Positions 14,341-23,271 of a stretch of DNA of 42,247 bases are shown one piece after another. Positions within the stretch are counted from its first letter, which is position 1, and every line of letters starts with the position of its first letter. The notes beneath the pieces are model-generated. The model saw nothing but the letters and a program-made list of their open reading frames with translations, made no database searches and was not told the origin of the DNA. The DNA is from an uncultured Acholeplasmatales bacterium (GTDB taxonomy: Bacteria > Bacillota_I > Bacilli_A > Acholeplasmatales > Anaeroplasmataceae): positions 1-42,247 of the forward strand of contig CAJOQR010000134.1 in assembly GCA_905236965.1 (NCBI GenBank), in the 5' to 3' direction. Made by a program: the position numbers and the translations under genes.

Positions 14341-15987
14341 TTAGCATTTATCTTCTGTATAAAATATTGAACCACCAATAAACTCTCTTAAAATTGAATT
14401 ACATGGAACCCATTTATCAGATATAGGAGTAAAATATTTTAAAAATTTTAAAAGTCTATTTGCAGTAATATAATGTGGGGAATCTTCTTTTATTTCTGAT
14501 AATAATTTAATAGCATATTTACTCATAACGCAAAGCTCATATCCTAATTCTGAATTAAATACAAAATCTGCATCATTTTGGTATGGATAAATCCATTTAA
14601 ATTCGCCAGCTCTAACTGATGGCCAAAATTCTAATGTTCTTTCACATGTTGTTCCACGATAATTATAATCTCTTACCATTCTTCTTATTAATCTTAAATC
14701 TGAAATAGAAATAGGATTTCTCTCATCTATTCTATATTGAATTAATGGCGCAATATAAATTTTAAATTTTTCTTCATGAGCAATTGATGGAGTTAAATCA
14801 TCATTTAATGCATGAATACCCTCAATTAAAATTGGTTGATTATGCATTAATTTTATAGGCTCTGAAAAGCTTCTTGTTTTAGTTGTAAAATCATATGTTG
14901 GTAATGATACTTTTTCACCTTGAATTAAATTATACATACATTCATTGAATAATTTTCTATCTAATGCATCTATATCTTCAAAATCAGGCTTTCCATCAGC
15001 GCCTAAAGGGCATAAATCAGGATGCTTATAAAAGTTATCAATTGATATCATTAAAGGATTAATGCCTCTGCTCATAAGTTCTATTCTAAGTCTATTTGTA
15101 AAAGTAGTTTTTCCACTTGATGAAGGACCAGCAACACAAATTAATTTAATATCTTCAATTTTGTTTTGAATTTTTTGGCCTAAATCAGAAAGCTGCCTAT
15201 TGTGACGTGTTTCACATATATTCATAAATTCTAGTGCTTTTCCTTGCTCAATTATCTCATTGAAATCAGAAATATAAGAAGCCTTTGAAATATTAGTCCA
15301 ACGATTAGCCTCCTTTAATGAATTTCTAAATACTCTTTCATCTTGAAATTCAGGAATTTCTCCTAATGTCTCACTTCTAGGATATGTAATTAAAAATCCT
15401 GGAGTATATAATTTTAAAGAATATTTTTTTAAATACCCAGTTGAAGAAAGCATATATCCAAACATATAATCCATAAATCCATTACATTCATAAACATGAA
15501 CTTTATCTTCTTTGCGATATTTTAATATTTTTACTTTCTCATCAGCACCTAAATCTTTATATAACTTTAATGCTTCATCTTTTGTTATAGTAGATCTTAC
15601 TATAGGATAATCAGCATTAATAATATTTTCTAATTCTTTTTGAACCAAATCTAAATCAGATTGTAAAAAAGGATGCCCTAAATTTGAAACTGAGGCAAAA
15701 ATAGCCCTTGATACACTATAATTATAAGTTAATTTTGCTTTAGGATATACATTATGTAATGCCATAAATACTAAAAATCTCAAAGTTGATTGATATATTC
15801 TACATACATCTGAATCTTCTAAACCTAAAAGTTCAATATTTGCATCATCAGATACTATATACCTTAGTTCTCTTAATCGATTATTTACCTTAGCAGCCAT
15901 ATATTTATAATCATTATTATCAATAAATTCTAATATTCTTTTAGGTTTTTCTAATATAATTTCCTTTCCTTGTAATTTGATTTTCAT
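14341..15987 (-). CDS. Nucleoside kinase with TGS/threonyl-tRNA-synthetase-like N-terminus
   Basis: A 548-residue protein in three parts. The first 60 residues resemble a TGS domain (KIKLQGKEIILEKPKRILEF). Residues about 60-230 resemble the second additional domain of threonyl-tRNA synthetase, with LGHPF in place of its metal motif. The C-terminal half is a uridine-kinase-like P-loop kinase. The kinase has Walker A GPSSSGKTTF near residue 285, the IDNFYKHPD substrate loop and ILIEGIHALND. This fusion is common in Bacillota as a predicted uridine/cytidine kinase, distinct from the short Udk at 20225. It may be a nucleoside kinase with a non-catalytic RNA-related module; the role of the N-terminus is unknown. 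The ribosome site is AGAGGTG. It is the first gene right of the Fic-like gene and has a long 282-base leader. Confidence 0.87.
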   Translation of the reverse strand: MKIKLQGKEIILEKPKRILEFIDNNDYKYMAAKVNNRLRELRYIVSDDANIELLGLEDSDVCRIYQSTLRFLVFMALHNVYPKAKLTYNYSVSRAIFASVSNLGHPFLQSDLDLVQKELENIINADYPIVRSTITKDEALKLYKDLGADEKVKILKYRKEDKVHVYECNGFMDYMFGYMLSSTGYLKKYSLKLYTPGFLITYPRSETLGEIPEFQDERVFRNSLKEANRWTNISKASYISDFNEIIEQGKALEFMNICETRHNRQLSDLGQKIQNKIEDIKLICVAGPSSSGKTTFTNRLRIELMSRGINPLMISIDNFYKHPDLCPLGADGKPDFEDIDALDRKLFNECMYNLIQGEKVSLPTYDFTTKTRSFSEPIKLMHNQPILIEGIHALNDDLTPSIAHEEKFKIYIAPLIQYRIDERNPISISDLRLIRRMVRDYNYRGTTCERTLEFWPSVRAGEFKWIYPYQNDADFVFNSELGYELCVMSKYAIKLLSEIKEDSPHYITANRLLKFLKYFTPISDKWVPCNSILREFIGGSIFYTEDKC

Positions 15988-16160
15988 TTTTTTACACCTC
16001 TTTTGTTAAATAATTTATTTAAATTAATATATACTTTGTATATATTAAAATTTATTAAGTTTAGTATTTATTTCGTATTTTTTAAATATAAAATATTATT
16101 GAATATTAGTTGTTCTTGTTTATTTTATTATTTATTTGTATAAACACATTAGTTATTCTT

Positions 16161-16190
16161 GTTTTTAAAACTAGATACGTTTTGAAATTT
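16161..16190 (-). repeat. Terminus repeat copy F (inverted, right of dif)
   Basis: On the minus strand: AAATTTCA, AAAC, GTATCTAG, TTTTAAAAAC. It matches copies A and C in 27 of 30 bases but lies 4 kb to the right of dif in opposite orientation. It is in the leader between the nucleoside kinase start and the acidic S24/S26-like gene. A short direct repeat (16105-16121 and 16148-16164, one mismatch) adjoins it. Confidence 0.75.
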
Positions 16191-16216
16191 ATTTTTTTAA
16201 AATTTTAAGAAAATAA

Positions 16217-16237
16217 AAAGGGTGATAGTCACCCTTT
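16217..16237 (-). terminator. Terminator of the S24/S26-like gene
   Basis: AAAGGGTGA (16217-16225), loop TAG, TCACCCTTT (16229-16237), with T/A-rich flanks on both strands. Confidence 0.8.
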
Positions 16238-16269
16238 AAATACATCAAATTATTTTGGTTAAATAAAAT

Positions 16270-17193
16270 TTATGATTCTAAATTATCTTCATCTAAAGCT
16301 AATTCAATATCTGGATTTGATTCATCTGCATTTATAGCATCATCTAATTCTTCATCCAATTCGCTTGAATTTAATGCTTCTAAAGCCTCATATTCTTCTT
16401 TAGTAATAGGATTTCCTTCTTCATCTACATACTCAATTTCATCTTCTTGAGCTTGTAATGCTTCATATTCTTCTTTAGTAATAGGATTTCCTTCTTCATC
16501 TACATATTCTATTTCCTCATCAGGCATGCTACTAGCTTTTCTAAGTTCTAATACTAAAGTATCTGGATTTAAGAAAGATTGTAAGTCACTATCTAAGTCA
16601 AAATCATATTTATATTCTTTCTTTTCAACCTCAGTAGCATTAATTTTAGCTCTTTCTTGAGCTAATTCTAATGATTCTTCTAATGCTTCAGTTTCGTAAT
16701 CTGTTATTCTATTACCTAATCTAAATTTAGATAAATTAACCTTTTTAAATGTATAAATTTTCTTTTTAGGGGCGACTGAAAAGCTTAAAACCTTAAGCTT
16801 TCTTTGCCTTGATATTACTTTACCTAATATATCTTTTCTTTTGATAATATGATATTCATGTTCATTATCTCCTGCAACATAAATATCATCTTCTACAAAT
16901 TTAATTACTCTTCTTACAAAATATTCTTCATGTGATTGATATAAAACAAAATCTCCTGGTTTTACTCTATTCACCCTATAAATGCTTATAAAATCATTTT
17001 TTTTGAAAATGGGCTCATTTATATCATCATTTACTCTTAAAGTTCCTACTACGCCACCTGTAACTCTATCAACAACAACCTCCATTGAATAAATATCAAT
17101 TTCTTGATTTGCTTCAAGTATTTCTTCCCATGTTGGTCCTTTTTGTTCAATAATTTTAGGTGTATCATTTAATTTTTTCTTAAATAGCGGCAT
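16270..17193 (-). CDS. S24/S26-peptidase-like protein with acidic repeat tail
   Basis: A 307-residue cytosolic protein. Residues about 30-150 resemble the beta-rich S24/S26 fold: VKPGDFVLYQ, YFVRRVIKF, VAGDNEHEYHIIKRKDILGKV. This mirrors signal peptidase elements GDIVVF, YVKRVIG, GDN and GxV. However, the Ser nucleophile region is not recognisable and the usual Lys in the KRV element is Arg, so activity is doubtful. A charged linker follows, then two tandem 25-residue units containing EIEYVDEEGNPITKEEYEAL, then a strongly acidic tail. There is no signal peptide or membrane helix. An upstream in-frame ATG at 17211 exists, but ATG 17193 has GGGTGA at good spacing. The role is unknown; the tail suggests protein binding. 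Confidence 0.55.
   Translation of the reverse strand: MPLFKKKLNDTPKIIEQKGPTWEEILEANQEIDIYSMEVVVDRVTGGVVGTLRVNDDINEPIFKKNDFISIYRVNRVKPGDFVLYQSHEEYFVRRVIKFVEDDIYVAGDNEHEYHIIKRKDILGKVISRQRKLKVLSFSVAPKKKIYTFKKVNLSKFRLGNRITDYETEALEESLELAQERAKINATEVEKKEYKYDFDLDSDLQSFLNPDTLVLELRKASSMPDEEIEYVDEEGNPITKEEYEALQAQEDEIEYVDEEGNPITKEEYEALEALNSSELDEELDDAINADESNPDIELALDEDNLES
16388..16506 (-). repeat. In-gene tandem duplication of a 75-base unit
   Basis: 44 identical bases at 16388-16431 and 16463-16506, spaced 75 bases (25 codons). They encode the two EIEYVDEEGNPITKEEYEAL units. Confidence 0.9.
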
Positions 17194-17345
17194 AATAATC
17201 ACCCATTCCAATAAAGCTTTTATTTATTTAATTATATAAGAAAATTAGGGTAATTTCAAGTATATCACAAACTCTTAAAATGTAAATAGATATTTAATTT
17301 TTTTATTTACAATTTTAATTTTAAATTATTTAGATTAAAACAATT

Positions 17346-17373
17346 AAAAAAAGACAAAAATTTAATTTTGTCT
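17346..17373 (-). terminator. Terminator after the GGDEF/EAL gene
   Basis: AGACAAAA (17352-17359), loop of 6, TTTTGTCT (17366-17373), with a T run on the minus strand side (17346-17351). Confidence 0.75.
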
Positions 17374-17391
17374 CTTTTTTTAAATTTATAT

Positions 17392-20079
17392 TTAATTTAT
17401 ATATTTATTTTCAAAAGAATCAATGTTAATTGGCTTATCAAAATAATACCCTTGAATATAATCAGCACCAATTTCAGTTAAATATTTTACATATTCTTCT
17501 GTTTCTATGCCTTCACAAACAACATTCATATTCATTCCTTTAACAAGCTTAGTCATAGAATCAACTATCATTCTTTCTTTTATATTATCAATGTCATTAA
17601 AGAATCCTTTATCAAATTTAATTGTATCGAAATTAAGTTGAGATAAAGTTGATATATTAGAATTTCCTGAACCAAAATCATCCATTGATACTTTATATCC
17701 TACATCATGCAATTTATGTATAAATTCTTCAATTGCAATATTATCGTGAGAATACATTCCTTCTGTAATTTCTATTTCTATTAAATCAGCTCTTACATTA
17801 TATTTCTTTCTAATTGCTTCTAATGTTTCAAAATATATATTAAAATCTTTAATTGATCTTGATACATTTACAGAAATAGGTATTATATTTTTACCTTCAT
17901 CTTCTAATTTTTTTATGAATTTACATACATTTTCAAAAACTTTATAATCTAGCTTAGAAATATATCCATTTGTTTCAAGCAATGGAATAAATTCATTTGG
18001 AAATAATATCTTTTCAAAATTATAATCCCATCTAGATAGTGCTTCAGCCCCTGCTACAGATCCAGTTTTTGTACTAATTTTAGGCTGTAAATAAAGAATA
18101 AATTCATTATTTTCTAATGCTTGATCTATATGGCTCACAAGCATTGTTTTAAATTTATCTACAACAAGCATTTCTTCATCAAATTCTAAAATATTATTAA
18201 TACTGTTTGCTTTTTTTCTTGCAGTAATAGCTCTATCTAATATTTCATCAAATTCTAAATAATTATTTTTAACATCAACAACATAATATCCAGATCTTAT
18301 ATTAACTTTTTCACCATAAGTACCTTTTAAAATCGATAAATTATTTAAAATTTTATCAAATATATTTTTTATAAATTCTTTATTTTCAAAAGGAATAAAT
18401 AATGTAAATCTATTTTCATAGCTTCTGCAATATTTTATTCCATTTAATTCTAATCCTTTTAAAGAATCAGCAATTGTTCTTAAAGCTTTTCTAACATATT
18501 TTATTCCAGCAACACTTACTAAAGTACTAAATTTCATAATACCTATATCAAAAATTGTATATTTTTCTATTGCATTAGTTTTTTTATTTTCCTCTAAAAT
18601 TAAATTAACATCTTCATACCATTTATGCAAATTAAATAATTCAGTTTCTACATCAAAATACATTTGTCTAAAATGAATATATGCCTCATATTCTTTATTA
18701 TATTTTGTTGAAATGATTTTTGTTAATAAATTTATAGCCATTATATCGTCTTTTTGCCAACGCCTTGTATGAGAAGTCATTTCATATTGAATAAGGCCAA
18801 ATTTTTTGCCATTAATCTTAATTTCAGATGAAATCATTGCATAAATATGTGATTTTTTGCATTCTTCTTTAATTAAATTATTTTCTATATTTAAAACATT
18901 TTCAAAAATAAATAAATTAGATTCACCTAATATTTTTCTAAAATGTTCTATCATATCATTTTGAAAATAAATATCATATTTTGGACTAATCGGATTTTCC
19001 CATTTTATTGCATTTTTAATTTTTCCTGATACTTGATCTAATTCTATTATAGATAACCTATCAAGCATTAAAAAAGTCCCAATCAAACTCATTGCCTCTT
19101 CTATACTTTTTCTAAATGGCATATTGGAATTTAATATATCAATTACACCTGTTATACCACTATAGTTTGCAGTTTTTTTATTTTCAATTTCTAATTTTTC
19201 TATTCTCTTAAAATTATCAATTTCACCACATTTTTCTTTGAAATATATAATAAAGCAATCCCTAGATTTTTTCTTTCCTCTTTCTAGTGCTTTAAAAGCT
19301 TTATTATATAAAGAATTAAAATCATCACCATCTACATAAGCTCTTGATGCACCAATAGTTGTAGTAATTTTAGGTTCAACATTTAAATTTTTATTTAATT
19401 CTTCTTTTATTTTTAATTTTAATGACAATAAAAATTCTCTAATATTTTCATAATTATTTTTAATTTTATAACAAAAGGCAAATGTATCTCCACCTATTCT
19501 AGATAGCATTGCATTAGATTTTAAAATATCTTTTAATATTTTTGTTATTTCAATTAATATAATATCACCATATATATCGCCATATTTTGAATTAATATCT
19601 TTAAAATTATCTATATCAATCATACCAAAAATAAATTCTTCTTTTATTTTTAATAAATCATCAGTATATTTTTTTAAAATATCTAATGAATTACATTTAG
19701 TTAATTCATCAATTGATGTTTTAATTTCATAATTATCTACTAATATAGCAAACATTATGTTTTCTTCAAATTTTCCACCTTTAATTCTTAATTTTAAAAC
19801 TTTTTTATCTATTGTATTTATAATATATGGAAAATCAAAAAAATCATTGCCATCTAACATCATAAAAATTGTTTCAACAATTGGTAAATAATCAATATTT
19901 ACATTATAAAAATTATTTAAAAATGAGAAAAAATCTTCTTTTGAAAAATTCTTTTCTTCTTTTTCAATATCATCATGATAATATATAATTTCAGAAATTA
20001 TTTTCTTATTATTATCATAACTACAAACTATGGAATTATCATTTTTAATAAATAATTTTAAAAGATCAATATTTTTCAT
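17392..20079 (-). CDS. GGDEF-GAF-GGDEF-EAL protein, probable c-di-GMP phosphodiesterase
   Basis: An 895-residue soluble regulator of cyclic di-GMP. Order: N-terminal region of about 120 residues; a GGDEF domain (about 125-285) with IDIDNFKDIN and GGDTF at 196-200, the catalytic Glu being Thr; a GAF-like sensor (about 320-480); a second, very degenerate GGDEF domain (about 490-640) with SYENRF at the motif; and a C-terminal EAL domain (about 645-890). The EAL domain looks intact: EAL in GAEALSRW, Asn in SVNVS, Glu in EITE, DDFGSGNS, Lys in IKFDKGF, EGIE and QGYYF. So it should hydrolyse c-di-GMP, with the GGDEF domains at most binding GTP or serving as scaffolds. No membrane segment. AAGGAGC precedes the ATG. 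Confidence 0.9.
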   Translation of the reverse strand: MKNIDLLKLFIKNDNSIVCSYDNNKKIISEIIYYHDDIEKEEKNFSKEDFFSFLNNFYNVNIDYLPIVETIFMMLDGNDFFDFPYIINTIDKKVLKLRIKGGKFEENIMFAILVDNYEIKTSIDELTKCNSLDILKKYTDDLLKIKEEFIFGMIDIDNFKDINSKYGDIYGDIILIEITKILKDILKSNAMLSRIGGDTFAFCYKIKNNYENIREFLLSLKLKIKEELNKNLNVEPKITTTIGASRAYVDGDDFNSLYNKAFKALERGKKKSRDCFIIYFKEKCGEIDNFKRIEKLEIENKKTANYSGITGVIDILNSNMPFRKSIEEAMSLIGTFLMLDRLSIIELDQVSGKIKNAIKWENPISPKYDIYFQNDMIEHFRKILGESNLFIFENVLNIENNLIKEECKKSHIYAMISSEIKINGKKFGLIQYEMTSHTRRWQKDDIMAINLLTKIISTKYNKEYEAYIHFRQMYFDVETELFNLHKWYEDVNLILEENKKTNAIEKYTIFDIGIMKFSTLVSVAGIKYVRKALRTIADSLKGLELNGIKYCRSYENRFTLFIPFENKEFIKNIFDKILNNLSILKGTYGEKVNIRSGYYVVDVKNNYLEFDEILDRAITARKKANSINNILEFDEEMLVVDKFKTMLVSHIDQALENNEFILYLQPKISTKTGSVAGAEALSRWDYNFEKILFPNEFIPLLETNGYISKLDYKVFENVCKFIKKLEDEGKNIIPISVNVSRSIKDFNIYFETLEAIRKKYNVRADLIEIEITEGMYSHDNIAIEEFIHKLHDVGYKVSMDDFGSGNSNISTLSQLNFDTIKFDKGFFNDIDNIKERMIVDSMTKLVKGMNMNVVCEGIETEEYVKYLTEIGADYIQGYYFDKPINIDSFENKYIN

Positions 20080-20105
20080 AATTTTAGCTCCTTAAAAAAT
20101 AAACA

Positions 20106-20142
20106 CAAAAAGAGCAACAAAAAATACCATTTTTTATTGCTC
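20106..20142 (-). terminator. Hairpin between udk and the GGDEF/EAL gene
   Basis: GAGCAACAAAAAAT (20112-20125) pairs with ATTTTTTATTGCTC (20129-20142) with one wobble or mismatch, then Ts on the minus strand. Upstream on the minus strand are two direct copies of AAAAGAAACTT (20145-20155 and 20170-20180). It either ends the queH-udk operon or attenuates the EAL gene. Confidence 0.7.
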
Positions 20143-20224
20143 CTAAGTTTCTTTTAAAAAATAATGCTAAAGTTTCTTTTCTATTTATATTTTAATTTAA
20201 TTAATTTTTTTTGTCAATAAAAGA

Positions 20225-20845
20225 TTATTGCCAAATTATATCTTTAATTTTAGCAGCTAAAATTCCTAATGCAACATCATGATTATCATTATTTGGAATA
20301 ATAATATCTGCAAATCTTTTACAAGGCTCTACATATAAATCATGCATAGGTTTTACAGTTTTTAAATATTGATTAATAACATCATCTAAAGATCTACCTC
20401 TTTCTGTTGTATCTCTTTTTAATCTTCTTATAAATCTAATATCAGATTCAGATTCAACGAAAATTTTAATATTTGCTAAATTCCTAATATCATTATCATA
20501 CATTGATAAAATACCTTCTAATATAATGACTTTTGAAGGTCTAATAGCTATTTTAGAATCACTTCTATTATGAATTTTAAAATCATAAGAAGGAGAATAA
20601 ATAATATTTCCTTTTTGTAAAGATTTTAAATCATTTTTTAACAATTCTAAATCAAATGAATCAGGGTGGTCATAATTAATTAATTTTCTTTCTTCTAAAG
20701 AAAAATCATCTCTTTTTTTATAATAATTATCCATTAATAAAACAGAAATATCTGATGAATTAAAATAGCTTGTTATTTCATTTACAACTGTTGTTTTACC
20801 AGAAGCAGTCCCACCAGCGACCAAAATTAAAATAGGTTTTTCCAT
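20225..20845 (-). CDS. udk: Uridine kinase
   Basis: Phosphorylates uridine and cytidine to UMP and CMP with ATP or GTP. The 206-residue length is standard for Udk. Motifs: Walker A AGGTASGKTTV (about 10-20), LLMDNYYKK, NYDHPDSFD with substrate-binding Asp/His, SPSYDFKIHNR and VIILEGILSMYD. The arginine-rich RFIRRLKRDTTERGRSLDDV is the lid region. It is the last gene of the minus operon that begins at queH and lies 3 bases after the LRR protein gene. It is distinct from the long nucleoside kinase at 14341. Confidence 0.95.
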   Translation of the reverse strand: MEKPILILVAGGTASGKTTVVNEITSYFNSSDISVLLMDNYYKKRDDFSLEERKLINYDHPDSFDLELLKNDLKSLQKGNIIYSPSYDFKIHNRSDSKIAIRPSKVIILEGILSMYDNDIRNLANIKIFVESESDIRFIRRLKRDTTERGRSLDDVINQYLKTVKPMHDLYVEPCKRFADIIIPNNDNHDVALGILAAKIKDIIWQ

Positions 20846-20848
20846 AAT

Positions 20849-21496
20849 TTACTCCTTTTCAATATAATTAACAATTGCTAAAGATTTTAAATAAGAATTA
20901 GATTTTAATGATTTACCATATACATTAATATTTTCTAATAAATAACATTCATAAAATGCATCCTGACCTAAAAAATTACATGTTGATGGAATATTTATAT
21001 TTTTTATTTTTGTATTAGAAAAAGCTAATGTACCAATTGAAATAGTATTATTTAAATCAACATTTGATAAAGATGAACATTTATAAAAAGCTGATGCCCC
21101 AATATATGATGCATTTAAATTTATTTCTTTTAAATTAGCACAATAACTAAAAGCATTTCTTTCTATTTCATAAACATCATCTAAATTAATTTTTTCTAAT
21201 TTAGTACATTCAAAAAAAGCCATTCTACCAATAAATTTAATTGTTGATGGTAAATTTATTTCTTTTAAATTATTATGCTTATCAAAAGCGTGTTCATCAA
21301 TTCCAACTACAGCTAAATCTTTATAATATTCTTTTATTTCATAATATTCAGCATTACCTTTAACATCAGTTATAAAATAACCATCATATTCAGCATTATA
21401 TTTATATTTAATTTTTGGAATATTAGTAATAAATATAATGATAAAAATTATTGATGTTAAGATAGGTAATGCCAAAATTTTAAAATATTTTTTCAT
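20849..21496 (-). CDS. Membrane-anchored BspA-type leucine-rich repeat protein
   Basis: 215 residues: an N-terminal membrane anchor or uncleaved signal (about 5-28, LALPILTSIIFIIIFI) followed by LRR_5/BspA-type repeats of about 20-23 residues. Repeat signatures recur as AFDKHNNLKEINLPSTIKFI, AFFECTKLEKINL, AFSYCANLKEINL, AFYKCSSLSNVDL, AFYECYLLENINV. There is no LPxTG or other wall-sorting signal. Such proteins are exposed on the surface and often bind host or protein ligands. It sits 2 bases after the ABC transporter pair and 3 bases before udk, so it is co-transcribed. Target unknown. Confidence 0.8.
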   Translation of the reverse strand: MKKYFKILALPILTSIIFIIIFITNIPKIKYKYNAEYDGYFITDVKGNAEYYEIKEYYKDLAVVGIDEHAFDKHNNLKEINLPSTIKFIGRMAFFECTKLEKINLDDVYEIERNAFSYCANLKEINLNASYIGASAFYKCSSLSNVDLNNTISIGTLAFSNTKIKNINIPSTCNFLGQDAFYECYLLENINVYGKSLKSNSYLKSLAIVNYIEKE

Positions 21497-21498
21497 TA

Positions 21499-23271
21499 TT
21501 ATTCTTCTTCCATATTTTTATATTGCAATTCATATAAATTATAATATAAACCTTTTTTAGAAAGCAATTCTTGGTGAGTACCCATTTCCTTTATTTCGCC
21601 TTTGCTTAAAACAATTATTTTATCAGCATGTTGAATTGTAGAAAGTCTATGAGCAACAACAAGCATTGTACCAATATTTTTCATTTTTTCTAAAGATTGT
21701 TGAATCAAAACCTCAGTTTCAGTATCAATATTCGCTGTTGCTTCATCTAAAATTAATATTTGAGGCTTAGCTAATATTGTTCTTGCAAAAGATAATAATT
21801 GTCTTTCGCCTTGACTGAAATTTTCACCACGTTCAATAACTTCTTCTTCTAATTTATTAGGAAGCTTTTCAATGAATGAATCAGCATTAACATACTTACA
21901 AACATCCATTACTTCTTCATCAGAATAATTTAAATCATGTAAAGTTATATTTTCTTTTATTGTTCCACTAAATAAAAATACATCTTGTAGCATTTGACCA
22001 ATTGCTTTTCTTAATGATTTAATTTTAATTTTAGATATATTAATATCATCAATTAAAATCTCACCCTTTTGTATTTCATAATTTCTTACAATTAAGCCTA
22101 AAATTGTTGTTTTACCAGCACCTGTTGCACCTACAAATGCAGCAGTTTGTTTAGAATTAATAACAAACGATACATCTTTTAAAATCCAATCAGTATCATT
22201 ATATGCAAACCATACATTTCTAAATTCAATTTTACCTTCAAATTTATCAATTTCAATGGAATCAATATCATCTTTAACTTCAGGTTCAACATCCATTAAA
22301 TTAAATAATCTTTCAGATGCAGTAAATGCTTTTTGTAAGCCATTTAATTGATCTGCTAAATTCTGAATAGGATTAAAGAATTTAGATAAATATAAATAAA
22401 ATGCAACAACTGCGCCACCAGAAAGTCCTAAGCTAAATCCTAAATATAAGCATCCAGCAACACTCAAAATATAAATTAATGTAATAAATGGTCTATATAA
22501 TCCAAAGCATAAAATTACTTGGAATCTTGCTTTCCTTATTGCTTCATTTTTTTCTTTAAATTCTTCATCTTTAAATTCTTCTTGATTGAAAATTTGCGTG
22601 ATTTTCATTCCAGATAAATTTTCATTTAAATATGTATTCATATCAGAAATTGTTTTTCTTTCTTTTCTAAAAATATCTCCTACTATTTTAGAAAATAAAA
22701 ATGAAGTAATTGCTATTATTACAACAGGTATTAATGCAAAAAGTGATAATGTTATATTTAGATATAACATGAATAAATATACACCAACTATATATATTAA
22801 ATTTCTTGCAACATTTACAAAAAGATTTGTAAATAAATCACACATAGATTGAGTATAATTTGCAACTCTTGTAACAAGTGATCCTACAGGCATTTCATTG
22901 AACTGATTTAAGCTCATATCTAAAATATGATTAAAAACATCCATTCTTAATTGTAATATTATTTTTTGACCTACTTTTTGTAAAATCATAGATTCAAAAT
23001 ATATCAAGCCCATTGAAATAATAGATATTCCTAAATATAAAATTGAATTTAATATTATATAATTAAGATCTAAATCTACTGATTCTAAATTATCAATTAT
23101 TCCTTTTAAAATAATTGGTAAATATAAATCAAAAAATACATTAGCAATTAAAAAAACAAAAGCTAATATAAATAAAAATAATTCAGGTTTAATATAAACA
23201 AAAGTTCTTTTAAATAAAATTCTTATAGGTATTTTTTTATCACCTTTTAATTTCATTAAATCGTCTTGCAT
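21499..23271 (-). CDS. ABC exporter half, catalytic partner (permease-ATPase fusion)
   Basis: 590 residues: six membrane segments (about 25-330) fused to an ATPase domain (about 355-585). Motifs: Walker A GATGAGKTT, Q-loop GQMLQDVFLF, Walker B ILILDEATANID with the catalytic Glu, and switch His in VVAHRLST. The signature is a weak FSQGERQ instead of LSGGQ. With the next gene (its start overlaps that stop as TAATG) it forms a heterodimeric exporter of the BmrCD/TM287-288 kind. The competent ATP site would use this subunit's Walker motifs and the partner's LSGGQ. Exported substrate cannot be inferred; drug, lipid or peptide are all possible. Confidence 0.92.
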   Translation of the reverse strand: MQDDLMKLKGDKKIPIRILFKRTFVYIKPELFLFILAFVFLIANVFFDLYLPIILKGIIDNLESVDLDLNYIILNSILYLGISIISMGLIYFESMILQKVGQKIILQLRMDVFNHILDMSLNQFNEMPVGSLVTRVANYTQSMCDLFTNLFVNVARNLIYIVGVYLFMLYLNITLSLFALIPVVIIAITSFLFSKIVGDIFRKERKTISDMNTYLNENLSGMKITQIFNQEEFKDEEFKEKNEAIRKARFQVILCFGLYRPFITLIYILSVAGCLYLGFSLGLSGGAVVAFYLYLSKFFNPIQNLADQLNGLQKAFTASERLFNLMDVEPEVKDDIDSIEIDKFEGKIEFRNVWFAYNDTDWILKDVSFVINSKQTAAFVGATGAGKTTILGLIVRNYEIQKGEILIDDINISKIKIKSLRKAIGQMLQDVFLFSGTIKENITLHDLNYSDEEVMDVCKYVNADSFIEKLPNKLEEEVIERGENFSQGERQLLSFARTILAKPQILILDEATANIDTETEVLIQQSLEKMKNIGTMLVVAHRLSTIQHADKIIVLSKGEIKEMGTHQELLSKKGLYYNLYELQYKNMEEE

